Shown: positions 43,467 through 51,525 of the stretch, piece by piece
How positions within the stretch are numbered: position 1 is the stretch's first letter
Layout: every line of letters starts with the position of its first letter
From: Caballeronia sp. dw_19
Lineage (GTDB): Bacteria > Pseudomonadota > Gammaproteobacteria > Burkholderiales > Burkholderiaceae
Assembly (NCBI RefSeq): GCF_018449515.1
Contig: NZ_JAAVUQ010000009.1
Span: 1-64,000 of the forward strand
Direction: 5' to 3'
DNA length: 64,000 nucleotides
Program-made: the position numbers and the translations under genes
The notes under the pieces: generated by a model
Seen by the model: only the letters and a program-made list of their open reading frames with translations
Databases searched by the model: none
Told to the model about the DNA's origin: nothing

Positions 43467-44396
43467 TTACGAGGTCAGGTCTTCTATCGGCGTGCCCGTC
43501 AATGAAACGATGAAGTCGAAAAACGCCCTCACTTTGGCCGGCAGATGATGGCGCGACGGATAGGCAGCATAGAGAGGAAAGGTCTCGTCGGGCCAATCGG
43601 GAAACAGGTCCACCAACCGGCCGCTGGCCAGCAATTGCTCGGCGCCAAGCGCGAGGACTTGCGCGACCCCGTGTCCTGCGAGACAAACGCCGTGCATTGT
43701 CCCGACGTCGTTCGCGCTCAGGCGTCCCCGGGCGGCAATAAGGACTTTCTTCTTGCCGCGATGAAATTCCCACTGGAAGGGGCGCCCGGTTTCGGGATCG
43801 CGGAAATGGATGCACGTATGCGGCTCGCGTTCGAGATCGGCCGGGACGAGCGGGCGGCCATGTTTCTTGATGTACCCCGGCGACGCCACGGTAATGACGC
43901 GTGTATCCAGCAACTTGCGCGCGATCAGCGTGGATTCACGCGGCTGGCCAAAGCGAACGGCGAGGTCGAAACCGTCTGCGACCATGTCGCCAAGCTGATC
44001 GCGCGTGATCAGGTCGAGTTGCAGTTCGGGGTATTTTTCGACGAACGCACCGAGCCGCGGTCCAAGAAACAGACGCGAAAAGAACGGATCGATATTCACG
44101 CGCAAGCGACCGCGCACCGCGGTCGCTCCTTGCGAAGCGGACGCCGCCGCTTCTTCAAGTCCGCTTAGCAGCGGCACGATCTGCTCGTAGAAACGCCGCC
44201 CTTCGTCCGTGAGCTTGACTGAGCGGGTAGTACGGTCGAATAGCCGGATACCCAGCCGGGCTTCGAGTCGCGCCACCGAGCGGCTCACGCCGGATTGCGA
44301 CATATCCAGCGCTTCGCCGGCGGCGGCAAAACTGCCGCTGTCGACGATCGCGCTCAACACGCCCATGCCGTTCAGCATCCGTTCGTCGAAGCTCAT
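43467..44396 (-). CDS. LysR-family transcriptional regulator
   Basis: A 309-residue regulator of the CrgA/DsdC-like group. The HTH reads VLSAIVDSGSFAAAGEALDMSQSGVSRSVARLE with the following RLFDRTTRSVKLTDEG. The effector domain begins VRGRLRVNIDPFFSRLFLGPRLGAFVEKYPELQLDL. The ATG at 44396 has AGGAGA nine bases upstream. It stands between the binding protein gene and the GlxA-like regulator; no divergent partner is obvious, so its target is unclear. Confidence 0.9.
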   Translation of the reverse strand: MSFDERMLNGMGVLSAIVDSGSFAAAGEALDMSQSGVSRSVARLEARLGIRLFDRTTRSVKLTDEGRRFYEQIVPLLSGLEEAAASASQGATAVRGRLRVNIDPFFSRLFLGPRLGAFVEKYPELQLDLITRDQLGDMVADGFDLAVRFGQPRESTLIARKLLDTRVITVASPGYIKKHGRPLVPADLEREPHTCIHFRDPETGRPFQWEFHRGKKKVLIAARGRLSANDVGTMHGVCLAGHGVAQVLALGAEQLLASGRLVDLFPDWPDETFPLYAAYPSRHHLPAKVRAFFDFIVSLTGTPIEDLTS

Positions 44397-44515
44397 GCAC
44401 ATGCTCTCCTGTCATTAATCGGCTGGAGCTCATGCTATCGCGAAATGAGTGTAATGGTGGCGGAGTGGGCGATCGGACACGCAGCGTAGTCGACGAGTCA
44501 CATGCCTGCCGACAG

Positions 44516-45535
44516 TCAAACCTTTTCGGGAACCTTGGTCTGCCTAAGCAAGGTTCCTGGACTCGACATATCGCTCGAACGAAAACGCTGCCGGTATTCC
44601 ATCGGGCTGATATGAAGACGCTTGCTAAAGGTTCGCCTGAGCGTGTCGGCGCTTTCGAATCCACATCGGCGCGCGATGCTTGAAACCGGATGGTCGGTGC
44701 TTTCCAGATATCGCCGGGCGGCATCGATGCGTGCGTCATTGAGAAAGGTCATCAGGCTGACGCCGCACTCCTTGCTAAAGACACGGGACAGGTTGCGCGC
44801 GCTCATGTTCAGCCGCTGCGCAAGAGACGCCACGGTGTGCGGCCGATGGAGATTATCGAGCAGGTACTGCTGAACCGGCTGGATCTGTGAATCGGCGGCA
44901 GCCTGCGTTTCCAGGAGCGGACTGAATTGCGATTGCCCACCCGCGCGCCGCACATACACAATCAGGTACTTCGCTACGTCCAGCGCCATCTTCCTGCCGA
45001 AATCTTCCTCGATCATGACAAGCGCGAGGTCGATGCCCGCCGTCACGCCGGCGGTCGTATAAAGACCGCCGTCTTTCACATAGATCTGATCCGGTTCGAC
45101 TTTCGCTTTCGGAAACATGGCGGCGAGTCTTGCCGCATCCATCCAGTGGGTCGTCACGGTCTTGTGATCAATCATGCCGGCCGAACCGAAGGCGAATACT
45201 CCGTTGCAAATGGCGGCAATACGACGGCTGATGCGACGTTGCTTCAGCAGCCATTCGCTGAGCGTGGAGTCTTCCAGGACCTCAAAAATGCCGAGACCGC
45301 CCGGGATGATCACTGTATCGAATTCAGGGCAGGGGTCGAAGATCGTCCTGTCCGGCACGACCGTCAAACCGCTGGACGAGAGCACGGATCCGCGCGTCGT
45401 GCCAACGGTCAGCATTTCGTACTCACACTGCCCCTGGCTCAGGATACGGACCTCGGCGAACGCATCTTTCGGCCCGGCGATATCGAGCAACTGGAAGCCG
45501 GGAAACAACACCATGGCGACGGTGATCTTGCGCAT
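44516..45535 (-). CDS. GlxA-family transcriptional regulator (DJ-1/PfpI-like domain plus AraC HTH)
   Basis: A 339-residue regulator. Residues 1-195 form a DJ-1/PfpI-like (glutamine amidotransferase class I-like) domain: VAMVLFPGFQLLDIAGPKDAF, TVIIPGGLGIFEVLED and the nucleophile-elbow segment AAICNGVFAFGSAGMI with Cys110. Residues 225-325 carry the AraC double HTH (TVASLAQRLNMSARNLSRVFSKE and PVSSIARRCGFESADTLRRTFSKRL). The start at 45535 matches the family N-terminus. It lies 226 bases downstream of cbtA in the same orientation, so it could be the regulator of the nitrile hydratase operon, as an inference. Confidence 0.9.
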   Translation of the reverse strand: MRKITVAMVLFPGFQLLDIAGPKDAFAEVRILSQGQCEYEMLTVGTTRGSVLSSSGLTVVPDRTIFDPCPEFDTVIIPGGLGIFEVLEDSTLSEWLLKQRRISRRIAAICNGVFAFGSAGMIDHKTVTTHWMDAARLAAMFPKAKVEPDQIYVKDGGLYTTAGVTAGIDLALVMIEEDFGRKMALDVAKYLIVYVRRAGGQSQFSPLLETQAAADSQIQPVQQYLLDNLHRPHTVASLAQRLNMSARNLSRVFSKECGVSLMTFLNDARIDAARRYLESTDHPVSSIARRCGFESADTLRRTFSKRLHISPMEYRQRFRSSDMSSPGTLLRQTKVPEKV

Positions 45536-45761
45536 ATGCGGGTCCGATGAATTCGGGGTCCGGGCAGGCGGAGCTTGGCGCCGGCGCGGCACCCGCTCAC
45601 GCGATGAAACCACGCCGGAAATCAGGCTGACCCCGGGCGACGCCAGGAACAATTATTCTAAGTTGGCAAAATTTCGATGACCAGCGGGACGTGACGCCAA
45701 TTGATCAGCACGGACCCGGCGCACTTGGATTGCGCCGTGCCATGCTGTTTTAACAAAGTGC

Positions 45762-46511
45762 TTAGACAGCTTGGTGAAGTGAACGCCCATTCGCCGTTCG
45801 GGAACGGGCATGCAGGCTACGCTGTGCCAGGTTGCCGAACAGCAAACCCAACGTGGTCCACATGATCACTTGCATGCCGATGGCAGCAACCCGGAATTTC
45901 CAGAGCAGCACGGCAGGAAAAGCGGCTGGCACCTCGTTGATCGCCGGCATGCCAATCTGCACGGCGGCAATGATCACGACAAACACCGCTGCGCCGGCAA
46001 TGGACGCATTCCATGATCCGACGTAGGCAATTGCCGCCCGGCGAATCTTTAGCGAAAACACCATGGTGGCTAGCGAGAGCACGATCATCAGAAAATACAG
46101 GCCGGTGCGATAGCCTATGGTCGCCGGGTCTCCAACCGAGGGTGGATTGGCGGGGTACTTGAGGTTCGGCACGATCACTAAAGCAATGAATCCCGCAATG
46201 GCCAGCCATGCCGACAAAGCATTGGCGCTGAGCTTGCCGGCCCGGCCAACCATTGCCGAAAAGGTCAGTGCGAACAGGCCGCCGATAGCCGCGCTGTAAG
46301 CCATTACGCCCGTAAGCAAGCCGAGCCCTGCCTGCGTGTGACGGCTGACGAGTTCCGGTTCGGGCGCTTCGCCTTTTGCAGCATCTGCCTTTTCCTCGAA
46401 CGAAATCGCCTGATCGACTTGAGGCTCGCCGACTATTTTCGCAAAACTGAACGTGAGCAGTCCGGCTGCAATGCCCGCGAGCATGCCGCGCACCAATAAT
46501 TTGCCGACCAT
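45762..46511 (-). CDS. cbtA: Cobalt transporter subunit CbtA
   Basis: A 249-residue membrane protein of the CbtA family, with about six hydrophobic segments. It begins MVGKLLVRGMLAGIAAGLLTFSFAKIVGEPQVDQAISFE, then has SRHTQAGLGLLTGVMAYSAAIGGLFALTFS. The extra-membrane acidic Glu/Asp-rich stretch EEKADAAKGEAPEPE lies between the first two segments. CbtA acts with CbtB in cobalt uptake, mostly in bacteria that need cobalt for vitamin B12. Here it ends an operon that encodes a cobalt nitrile hydratase. CbtB lies 13 bases upstream. Confidence 0.88.
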   Translation of the reverse strand: MVGKLLVRGMLAGIAAGLLTFSFAKIVGEPQVDQAISFEEKADAAKGEAPEPELVSRHTQAGLGLLTGVMAYSAAIGGLFALTFSAMVGRAGKLSANALSAWLAIAGFIALVIVPNLKYPANPPSVGDPATIGYRTGLYFLMIVLSLATMVFSLKIRRAAIAYVGSWNASIAGAAVFVVIIAAVQIGMPAINEVPAAFPAVLLWKFRVAAIGMQVIMWTTLGLLFGNLAQRSLHARSRTANGRSLHQAV

Positions 46512-46524
46512 GGAAGTCTCCGGA

Positions 46525-46734
46525 TCAATGACAAGGGAAGCCGAGCAGGTGCCGGCCATCGTGTACAAATTCATGCACGTACATGCCGGGAATCAGCGAT
46601 GTCGCGCCTTCTTCCGCACCCACGAAATAGATCGCTAGCAGCATCAGCAAGCCACCGAAAATCATCCACGGCATAAGCTCGCGAACGGGAAGCGGTAACG
46701 GCATGACGGTTGAATCCAGAACAGCGTCGATCAT
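46525..46734 (-). CDS. cbtB: Cobalt transporter subunit CbtB
   Basis: A 69-residue membrane protein with one transmembrane segment (about residues 22-40). Its C-terminal tail has the CbtB metal motif HEFVHDGRHLLGFPCH, with His54, His58, His62, Cys68 and His69 as likely cobalt ligands. The ATG at 46734 has GGAG six bases upstream; an ATG at 46746 is less likely. CbtB is usually under a cobalamin riboswitch. Here it instead follows the nitrile hydratase genes after 59 bases, and no riboswitch was seen. Confidence 0.9.
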   Translation of the reverse strand: MIDAVLDSTVMPLPLPVRELMPWMIFGGLLMLLAIYFVGAEEGATSLIPGMYVHEFVHDGRHLLGFPCH

Positions 46735-46793
46735 AAGGATCTCCAAAGGGCGTTAGCCCGGACAGGTGGACATTGAGAAAAATACGACCCGGT

Positions 46794-47138
46794 TCAAGCG
46801 TGAGCGGTGACGGCTACAGCGTCGATAGCGGTTATTTCCGCCGCCGACAGCACGCCGGCTTCGACCAGGGTCTTCTTGAGCGCGAGAAAGAAACGTTCGT
46901 AATAGTCCCAGCGCGGTTGGCCCGCGCAATAGCCGTCCTCCCATTCGGCAATCGATTCGATCAGGTTCTGCCGGAAGGCTTCCCACTCGAAGTATCCAGC
47001 CTTCGACAACGACAGCGCGAGGCCGAAGACATCGCGTTCCCAAGGTTTGCCGAAGAGAAATTTGCCTTGGCTGCGCGGCGGTGAATCGGGTTGACCCAGC
47101 ATGCTTGATGCAGCGTATTCCTCGAAGCGCGTGAACAT
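46794..47138 (-). CDS. Nitrile hydratase accessory/activator protein (P14K/beta-subunit N-terminal-like)
   Basis: A 114-residue protein with the nitrile hydratase accessory text GKFLFGKPWERDVFGLALSLSKAGYFEWEAFRQNLIESIAEWE and DYYERFFLALKKTLVEAGVLS. It resembles the N-terminal part of the beta subunit, as the known cobalt-type activators do. Such proteins bring cobalt and oxidised cysteines into the alpha subunit by subunit swapping. The start at 47138 lies only two bases after the alpha-subunit stop, so the two are translationally coupled. Confidence 0.9.
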   Translation of the reverse strand: MFTRFEEYAASSMLGQPDSPPRSQGKFLFGKPWERDVFGLALSLSKAGYFEWEAFRQNLIESIAEWEDGYCAGQPRWDYYERFFLALKKTLVEAGVLSAAEITAIDAVAVTAHA

Positions 47139-47140
47139 GA

Positions 47141-47800
47141 TCAGCCCGCGGCGAGTGATGTGGGTGATGCCGGTGACATCGATGATGGCGGGGGCACCAG
47201 CGCAACGCCCATCATCGCCTCTGGCGTGATGAGTACGGCCAGTGCCTCTTCGCTCATGCCGTCCGTTCCCGCTGGACGTTCCGGTACGACGAACCAGCGA
47301 ATCTGCGCACTGCTGTCCCACACCTTGACCTCGGTGTCAGCCGTTACAGGCACGCCGAATTCGCGCAGCACCGCACGCGGTTCACGCACGCCGCGCGCGC
47401 GAAATACGGGGTCTTTGTACCAATACGGCGGCAGACCGAGTACCGGCCATGGATAACACGAGCACAGCGTACAGATGATCAGGTTATGCACACCGTCGCC
47501 GTTCGCGACTGCAGCCATGTGTTCCCCTTCCGCGCCGTCCATGCCTTGCGGCAAGTCCATTGTCGCGATGGCTCTGGGCGTGTCTTCGATCAAAAGCTGC
47601 TTGAACGCGGGATCGACCCACGCACGCGCGACAATGCGTGCGCCGTTGAACGGGCCCGCCACAGTTTCGAAATGGCCGAGCACGGTATCCACCGAGTCGC
47701 TGCCCAGCACGCCTTTCTCGATCAACAGCGCTTCCAGAGCGCGTACTTTTGCGGCGCTGGCCGCTTCGCGCTCATCGTCGTATTTAAATAGGTCGCTCAT
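47141..47800 (-). CDS. nthA: Nitrile hydratase alpha subunit, cobalt type
   Basis: A 219-residue subunit that carries the metal centre hydrating nitriles to amides. The claw-setting motif is IICTLCSCYPWP, with Cys110, Cys113 and Cys115; Thr111 (CTLCSC) is the cobalt-type signature, whereas iron enzymes have Ser there (CSLCSC). Two of these cysteines become sulfenic and sulfinic acids in known enzymes. Other landmarks are ALEALLIEKGVL and PPYWYKDPVFRARGVREPRAVLREFG. The start at 47800 has AGGAA about ten bases upstream; an ATG at 47818 is less likely. Confidence 0.94.
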   Translation of the reverse strand: MSDLFKYDDEREAASAAKVRALEALLIEKGVLGSDSVDTVLGHFETVAGPFNGARIVARAWVDPAFKQLLIEDTPRAIATMDLPQGMDGAEGEHMAAVANGDGVHNLIICTLCSCYPWPVLGLPPYWYKDPVFRARGVREPRAVLREFGVPVTADTEVKVWDSSAQIRWFVVPERPAGTDGMSEEALAVLITPEAMMGVALVPPPSSMSPASPTSLAAG

Positions 47801-47821
47801 GGTCGTGGTTCCTGGCATGGA

Positions 47822-48565
47822 TCAGTTGGCTGCAAGCAGATAGGTGTCGAAGAGATCGGCGTAGACGGTCGTATTGGGCTCGCTCTTCTCCTCGCCCCAG
47901 ATGTCGGCGGCATTGAACGCCACGCGATACACGGGCATGGCCTGACCGATGCCATCAGGTCCCGTCGAAACGAAATATGAAAATGCACCGGGATAAACAA
48001 GGTCCACCGTGCCGCGTTTGTTACGGAGATATCCGGGCAAGCGCGTGTGCTCGACAGCATCGGGGTCCGCCACGCACACTGGCGCGCCCTTCGAAAAACG
48101 CGGCGCCTGTTCGAATGCGTGAAAGCCGGAATCGCCGTTGACCAAGTACGCGTTGATCTGCGCGGCAACCGCGGGATTAGGCATGGCTGGAAGCGCCGCT
48201 TGCGGATCAGCGCGGTAATGGCGGGTCTTTTCGTCGAGCTCATCAGCCGACAGATATCCCTCGTCGATAAAGAACTGCGAGATGCCCATCAACCATTTTT
48301 CGTAATAGCGGTACTTGAAATACTCGAACGGCTGCATGCCTTCGGCACCCGTGCGCAACGACGCCCAGGTCCATGTATTCCTGAATGTAGTGGGCAGGTC
48401 GGCCATGGGATAACGCGGCAATGCATCGGCCAGATGTGTGCTCTCGGCCATCATCACCGTATGGATGCCGAAGATGCGTTTCTCCCACGGCTCGACGAAC
48501 ACTTGCGTGTCTACGTTTACCGGACCGAGATTTTCCAGTCCACCCAAGTTGTGCTGTAGTTTCAT
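47822..48565 (-). CDS. nthB: Nitrile hydratase beta subunit
   Basis: A 247-residue subunit that pairs with the alpha subunit. It begins MKLQHNLGGLENLGPVNV, then WEKRIFGIHTVMMAESTHLADALPRY and the family helix LRTGAEGMQPFEYFKYRYYEKWLMGI. The C-terminal SH3-like barrel includes NKRGTVDLVYPGAFSYFVS and YRVAFNAADIWGEE. The N-terminus is a little unusual (MKLQHN rather than the common MNGIHD), but length and layout are normal. Beta precedes alpha, the order seen in many cobalt-type clusters. It is separated from the alpha start by 21 bases. Confidence 0.93.
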   Translation of the reverse strand: MKLQHNLGGLENLGPVNVDTQVFVEPWEKRIFGIHTVMMAESTHLADALPRYPMADLPTTFRNTWTWASLRTGAEGMQPFEYFKYRYYEKWLMGISQFFIDEGYLSADELDEKTRHYRADPQAALPAMPNPAVAAQINAYLVNGDSGFHAFEQAPRFSKGAPVCVADPDAVEHTRLPGYLRNKRGTVDLVYPGAFSYFVSTGPDGIGQAMPVYRVAFNAADIWGEEKSEPNTTVYADLFDTYLLAAN

Positions 48566-48595
48566 TCGATGTTCCCGGACGAAAGTGAGTTGAGG

Positions 48596-48628
48596 TTCAG
48601 TTGAAGTTCAGTTGAAGTTCAGTTGAGC
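48596..48628. repeat. 11-bp tandem repeat over the DUF1097 stop codon
   Basis: Three units of TTCAGTTGAAG (48596-48606, 48607-48617 and 48618-48628, the last ending GC) lie head-to-tail in the short gap before nthB. A weaker unit precedes them. The DUF1097 stop codon at 48619 falls inside the last unit. Confidence 0.8.
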
Positions 48629-49122
48629 TGCGGCTCGGGTTTGCGGGTCAGGGCGTCGCCGAGGACTTCGGACACGATCCCAAACAACGCGCCCGTGATC
48701 AGCGCCGCCGCTGCAACGAGTGCGGGGTTATGAATGCCGGCCGTGGTGATGGCTCGGCCGGTGGCCACCGTCGTACCCACGGTCGACGCAAAACCCCACA
48801 CGACCGCCGGCAGCACGTTCAGCAACTTGACCTTCGACGCCTGCACCATTGCCGCACTGCCAACGCCCACGCAAATTGCCGCGATGGCGGGCGTCTGCGC
48901 CGAACTTGCAATGGCAAGCAACGACAGCGACGCAATCACCAGACCCGTGAGGTTCGAGGCAACGCTTTGCACGAATCCGGCCGAGCCGCCACCGACCACG
49001 AAGAACGATGCCCATGCGATAAATGTCACCCAGACGGGGACGGGAAATACCGTGGCGGTGATGTAGGTATCGACTACGGCCAACACACCGATGCTGAGGG
49101 TAAAGGCTTCAGACTTTTTCAT
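48619..49122 (-). CDS. DUF1097-family membrane protein
   Basis: A 167-residue inner-membrane protein with five or six hydrophobic segments. It matches DUF1097 (E. coli YcdZ group): SIGVLAVVDTYITATVFPVPVWVTFIAWASFFVVGGGSAGFVQSVASN, and AAICVGVGSAAMVQASKVKLLNVLPAVVWGFASTVGTTVAT. The function of the family is unknown. It lies inside the nitrile hydratase cluster between cobW and nthB, with a strong AGGAG eight bases before the start. A channel or transporter for a nitrile, amide or metal is conceivable from that position, but not shown. Confidence 0.88.
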   Translation of the reverse strand: MKKSEAFTLSIGVLAVVDTYITATVFPVPVWVTFIAWASFFVVGGGSAGFVQSVASNLTGLVIASLSLLAIASSAQTPAIAAICVGVGSAAMVQASKVKLLNVLPAVVWGFASTVGTTVATGRAITTAGIHNPALVAAAALITGALFGIVSEVLGDALTRKPEPQLN

Positions 49123-49146
49123 TGCAGGCTCCTTGAGGGTGGGGAT

Positions 49147-50151
49147 TCAGGGCTGATGCAGGCAATCGAGGAAAGCTTCGCGCAGGCGCGGCATGTCGAG
49201 GTCGCGGCCGATGAATACGAACTTGCTGTCACGTGTTTCATCGGTGCGCCACGCGCGTCCGGGACGTGCTTCGAGCAGCATGTGGACGCTATGAAAATGG
49301 AACTGCCGCGGCTCGGACTGGAAATGCAGCACGCCCTTCATCCGCATGAGTTGCGGGCCGGACTGCTGCACCAGCTGGTTGATCCAGCGATTGAAGCGAT
49401 TCGGATCGAGGGCGCCGCTTTCGACCAGCGCACACGATTGAATCGATGAATCATGTTCGTGGTCGTGGGCATTTTCATCAAGCAGATCGGGCTCGATTTC
49501 AAGTAGCGCGGGCAAGGAAAAACGCCGTACGCCAAGCAGCGAATCGGCTGGGACTCGCGAATGGCTCGCAGTGGTGATGGCCGCAGTCCGGTTCAGTGCA
49601 CGCACCTGCGTTTCGAGCTGATCCAGTGCGTGAGCGTCGATGAGATCGACCTTGTTGATGACGACGATATCAGCGAACGCTACCTGCTCGCGCACGATCT
49701 CGTCCTGGAGTTGTTGAGCGAAATGATGTGCATCGACAACGGTCACCACGGCTTCGAGTTCGACCGCTTCGCGCAAATCCGGGTCCGCAAGGAAGGTCTG
49801 CAACACCGGCGCAGGATCGGCGAGTCCGGATGTCTCGACGATCAGGCGATCAAGCCTTTCGTGCGTGCCGCCTTGCGTGCGCATCAGCAATTCCTTGACG
49901 CTCGCCACCAGGTCGGCGCGCACCGTGCAGCACACACAACCGTTGTTGATTTCGATCAATGCCTCTGCTTCGGCGACGATCAACTGGCCGTCGATACCGA
50001 CCTCGCCGAACTCGTTCACGACAACGCCGATGCGCCCGGCCGTGCTGTGCTGCATCAGGTGATTGACCAGCGTGGTCTTGCCGGCGCCTAGAAAGCCTGA
50101 AATCACGGTGACGGGAATCTTGCGTCGCGGACTGGATTGAGGTTGGTGCAT
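49147..50151 (-). CDS. CobW/P47K-family GTP-dependent metallochaperone
   Basis: A 334-residue GTPase of the COG0523 family. The P-loop is ISGFLGAGKTT, the metal-binding CxCC lies in INNGCVCCTVR, the Walker B-like region is IVETSGLADPAPVLQ and the base-recognition motif is VINKVDLI. A CobW C-terminal domain follows (residues 230-330), preceded by a His-rich linker DENAHDHEHDSS. Members insert or deliver Co, Zn or other metals. In a cobalt nitrile hydratase cluster it is a natural candidate to load cobalt. It is first in the cluster; the upstream 403 bp should hold the promoter. Confidence 0.9.
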   Translation of the reverse strand: MHQPQSSPRRKIPVTVISGFLGAGKTTLVNHLMQHSTAGRIGVVVNEFGEVGIDGQLIVAEAEALIEINNGCVCCTVRADLVASVKELLMRTQGGTHERLDRLIVETSGLADPAPVLQTFLADPDLREAVELEAVVTVVDAHHFAQQLQDEIVREQVAFADIVVINKVDLIDAHALDQLETQVRALNRTAAITTASHSRVPADSLLGVRRFSLPALLEIEPDLLDENAHDHEHDSSIQSCALVESGALDPNRFNRWINQLVQQSGPQLMRMKGVLHFQSEPRQFHFHSVHMLLEARPGRAWRTDETRDSKFVFIGRDLDMPRLREAFLDCLHQP

Positions 50152-50554
50152 GGCTGATCTCGACAAAGGCGTGAGGGATTTGGCCTTGTAAAGAGCGAGT
50201 ACCAGGCCCGGTTTTGCCAGACGGCTTGAGTGAAACGCGCTCTGTCTCGATTGCCCCGCTCTTATGGCCGTATTGGTATAAGCGGTCGATAACGGACAAA
50301 ATTCAGATATGACCGGCTTTAGGCTCAAGACGGGAAATGGTGCAGCCACGGGCAGGCGTGCTCACATTGGGTGCGCGATGTGCTTTGATTGGTGGAGCTG
50401 GGTTTGAGAGAAGAGCGACCAGCGACGATTCAAGCCGCTTCGCACGAGGCGACCATTCAGCGCGTAGGGGTGAACAATCGCAAGAACAGACGTCAGCGAT
50501 AATGCGTGAAGCGACGCCGCCTTCCCGCGCGTCGACCTATGAAGGAGTGACGGC
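50152..50554. promoter_or_regulatory. Divergent intergenic region, nitrile hydratase cluster versus LysE exporter
   Basis: A 403-bp stretch without a gene. It must hold the promoter of the minus-strand cobW-nth-cbt cluster and the plus-strand lysE promoter. A minus-strand TTGTCC and TATACC pair (around 50267-50301) could be promoter elements at non-ideal spacing. No clear dyad or riboswitch was found. Confidence 0.3.
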
Positions 50555-51175
50555 GTGGTCGATTCATCCGCAGTCCTGGCTGTTTTGTCTGTCTATATTG
50601 CTGGCGTGGTTATTCCCGGGCCGAACTTTGTCGCGGTTGCGCACAAGGCGGCTTCGTCGACGCGTTCCGAGGCCCTGGCGGTCGTCGCGGGCATCGTCCT
50701 GGTCAGCCTGTTCTGGGCGACGTGCGCCATTCTCGGCGTGGGAATTGTGTTCGCTGCGTTCCCGTGGATGGCGCTGGTCGTCAAGATTGGCGGCGCGGCG
50801 TATCTCATGTGGTTCGGCTGCCGGCTGATCTTCAAGGCGCGAGCCGGCGAGTCGGGCATGGCTGCGGCGAGCGTGTCTGGCGGATTGCGCAAGGCATTCG
50901 TGCAAGGTTTCGCGACCAACATCACGAACCCGAAGTCGGTAGCGTTTTTCGCCGCCATCTTTGCTTCCGCCACGCCCGCGCATATGTCGCCGGTCACCTT
51001 CGCGGCCATGCTTGCGATGGTCGCTCTGGTTGCAACGACGTGGTACGGCTTCGTCGCACTCGTGCTCTCACACGCGGGGATTGCGTCAGGCTACCGTGGG
51101 TATCGGGCATGGATCGACCGGGTCTGCGGCGGGTTGATCGTGGCGCTGGGCGTTCGCCAGCTACTGACTCGATGA
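50555..51175 (+). CDS. LysE-family amino-acid exporter
   Basis: A 206-residue membrane protein with six hydrophobic segments and the LysE/RhtB N-terminal motif AGVVIPGPNFVAVAHKAASSTRSEALAVVAGI. It begins with GTG at 50555, preceded by GAAGGAG. Members export amino acids or other small amphipathic compounds; the substrate is unknown. It is divergent from the nitrile hydratase cluster, which may be coincidental. Confidence 0.87.
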   Translation: MVDSSAVLAVLSVYIAGVVIPGPNFVAVAHKAASSTRSEALAVVAGIVLVSLFWATCAILGVGIVFAAFPWMALVVKIGGAAYLMWFGCRLIFKARAGESGMAAASVSGGLRKAFVQGFATNITNPKSVAFFAAIFASATPAHMSPVTFAAMLAMVALVATTWYGFVALVLSHAGIASGYRGYRAWIDRVCGGLIVALGVRQLLTR

Positions 51176-51236
51176 AACGCGCTTGACGAAGAAGACGGCG
51201 GCGACGGGCGGGACGGGCGCTACGGAGGCTCTTCGC

Positions 51237-51446
51237 TTACGGATGCGAATACGCACCCTTGTCGGCAGTATGTCGCGTCTGCTTGTGCTTCTTATGTTTG
51301 GGCGGCGGCGCGTGCCGCGAAGCACCGCCGGATCCCGACACCGACGACTGTCCCTCGCCGAAGTGATAAGTCTCCGCCAATGCGGCGGTCGAGATAAACG
51401 CAAAAGCGCTGAGGGTCGAGGCGATCACTATGTGCGTAAGCTTCAT
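51237..51446 (-). CDS. Small cationic secreted peptide
   Basis: A 69-residue protein with a signal peptide (about residues 1-24, ending AALA) and a mature tail of 45 residues rich in Lys, His, Ser and Gly (PPPKHKKHKQTRHTADKG). No family is recognised. Its charge would suit binding to nucleic acid or anionic surface, or a metal, but nothing distinguishes these. It is a plausible real gene because the signal peptide is clean. Confidence 0.6.
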   Translation of the reverse strand: MKLTHIVIASTLSAFAFISTAALAETYHFGEGQSSVSGSGGASRHAPPPKHKKHKQTRHTADKGAYSHP

Positions 51447-51525
51447 TGCGTGGACGTTCCAAAGTTAAAGTGCGTCAGCTTAAACCAAAGCGCCGCTGCC
51501 GCACTTCATTCCCCCGGCCTTGCCC

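Noticed and set aside
46735..46793. A cobalamin riboswitch upstream of cbtB
   Set aside because: Only 59 bases separate cbtB from the activator gene, far too short for a B12 riboswitch.
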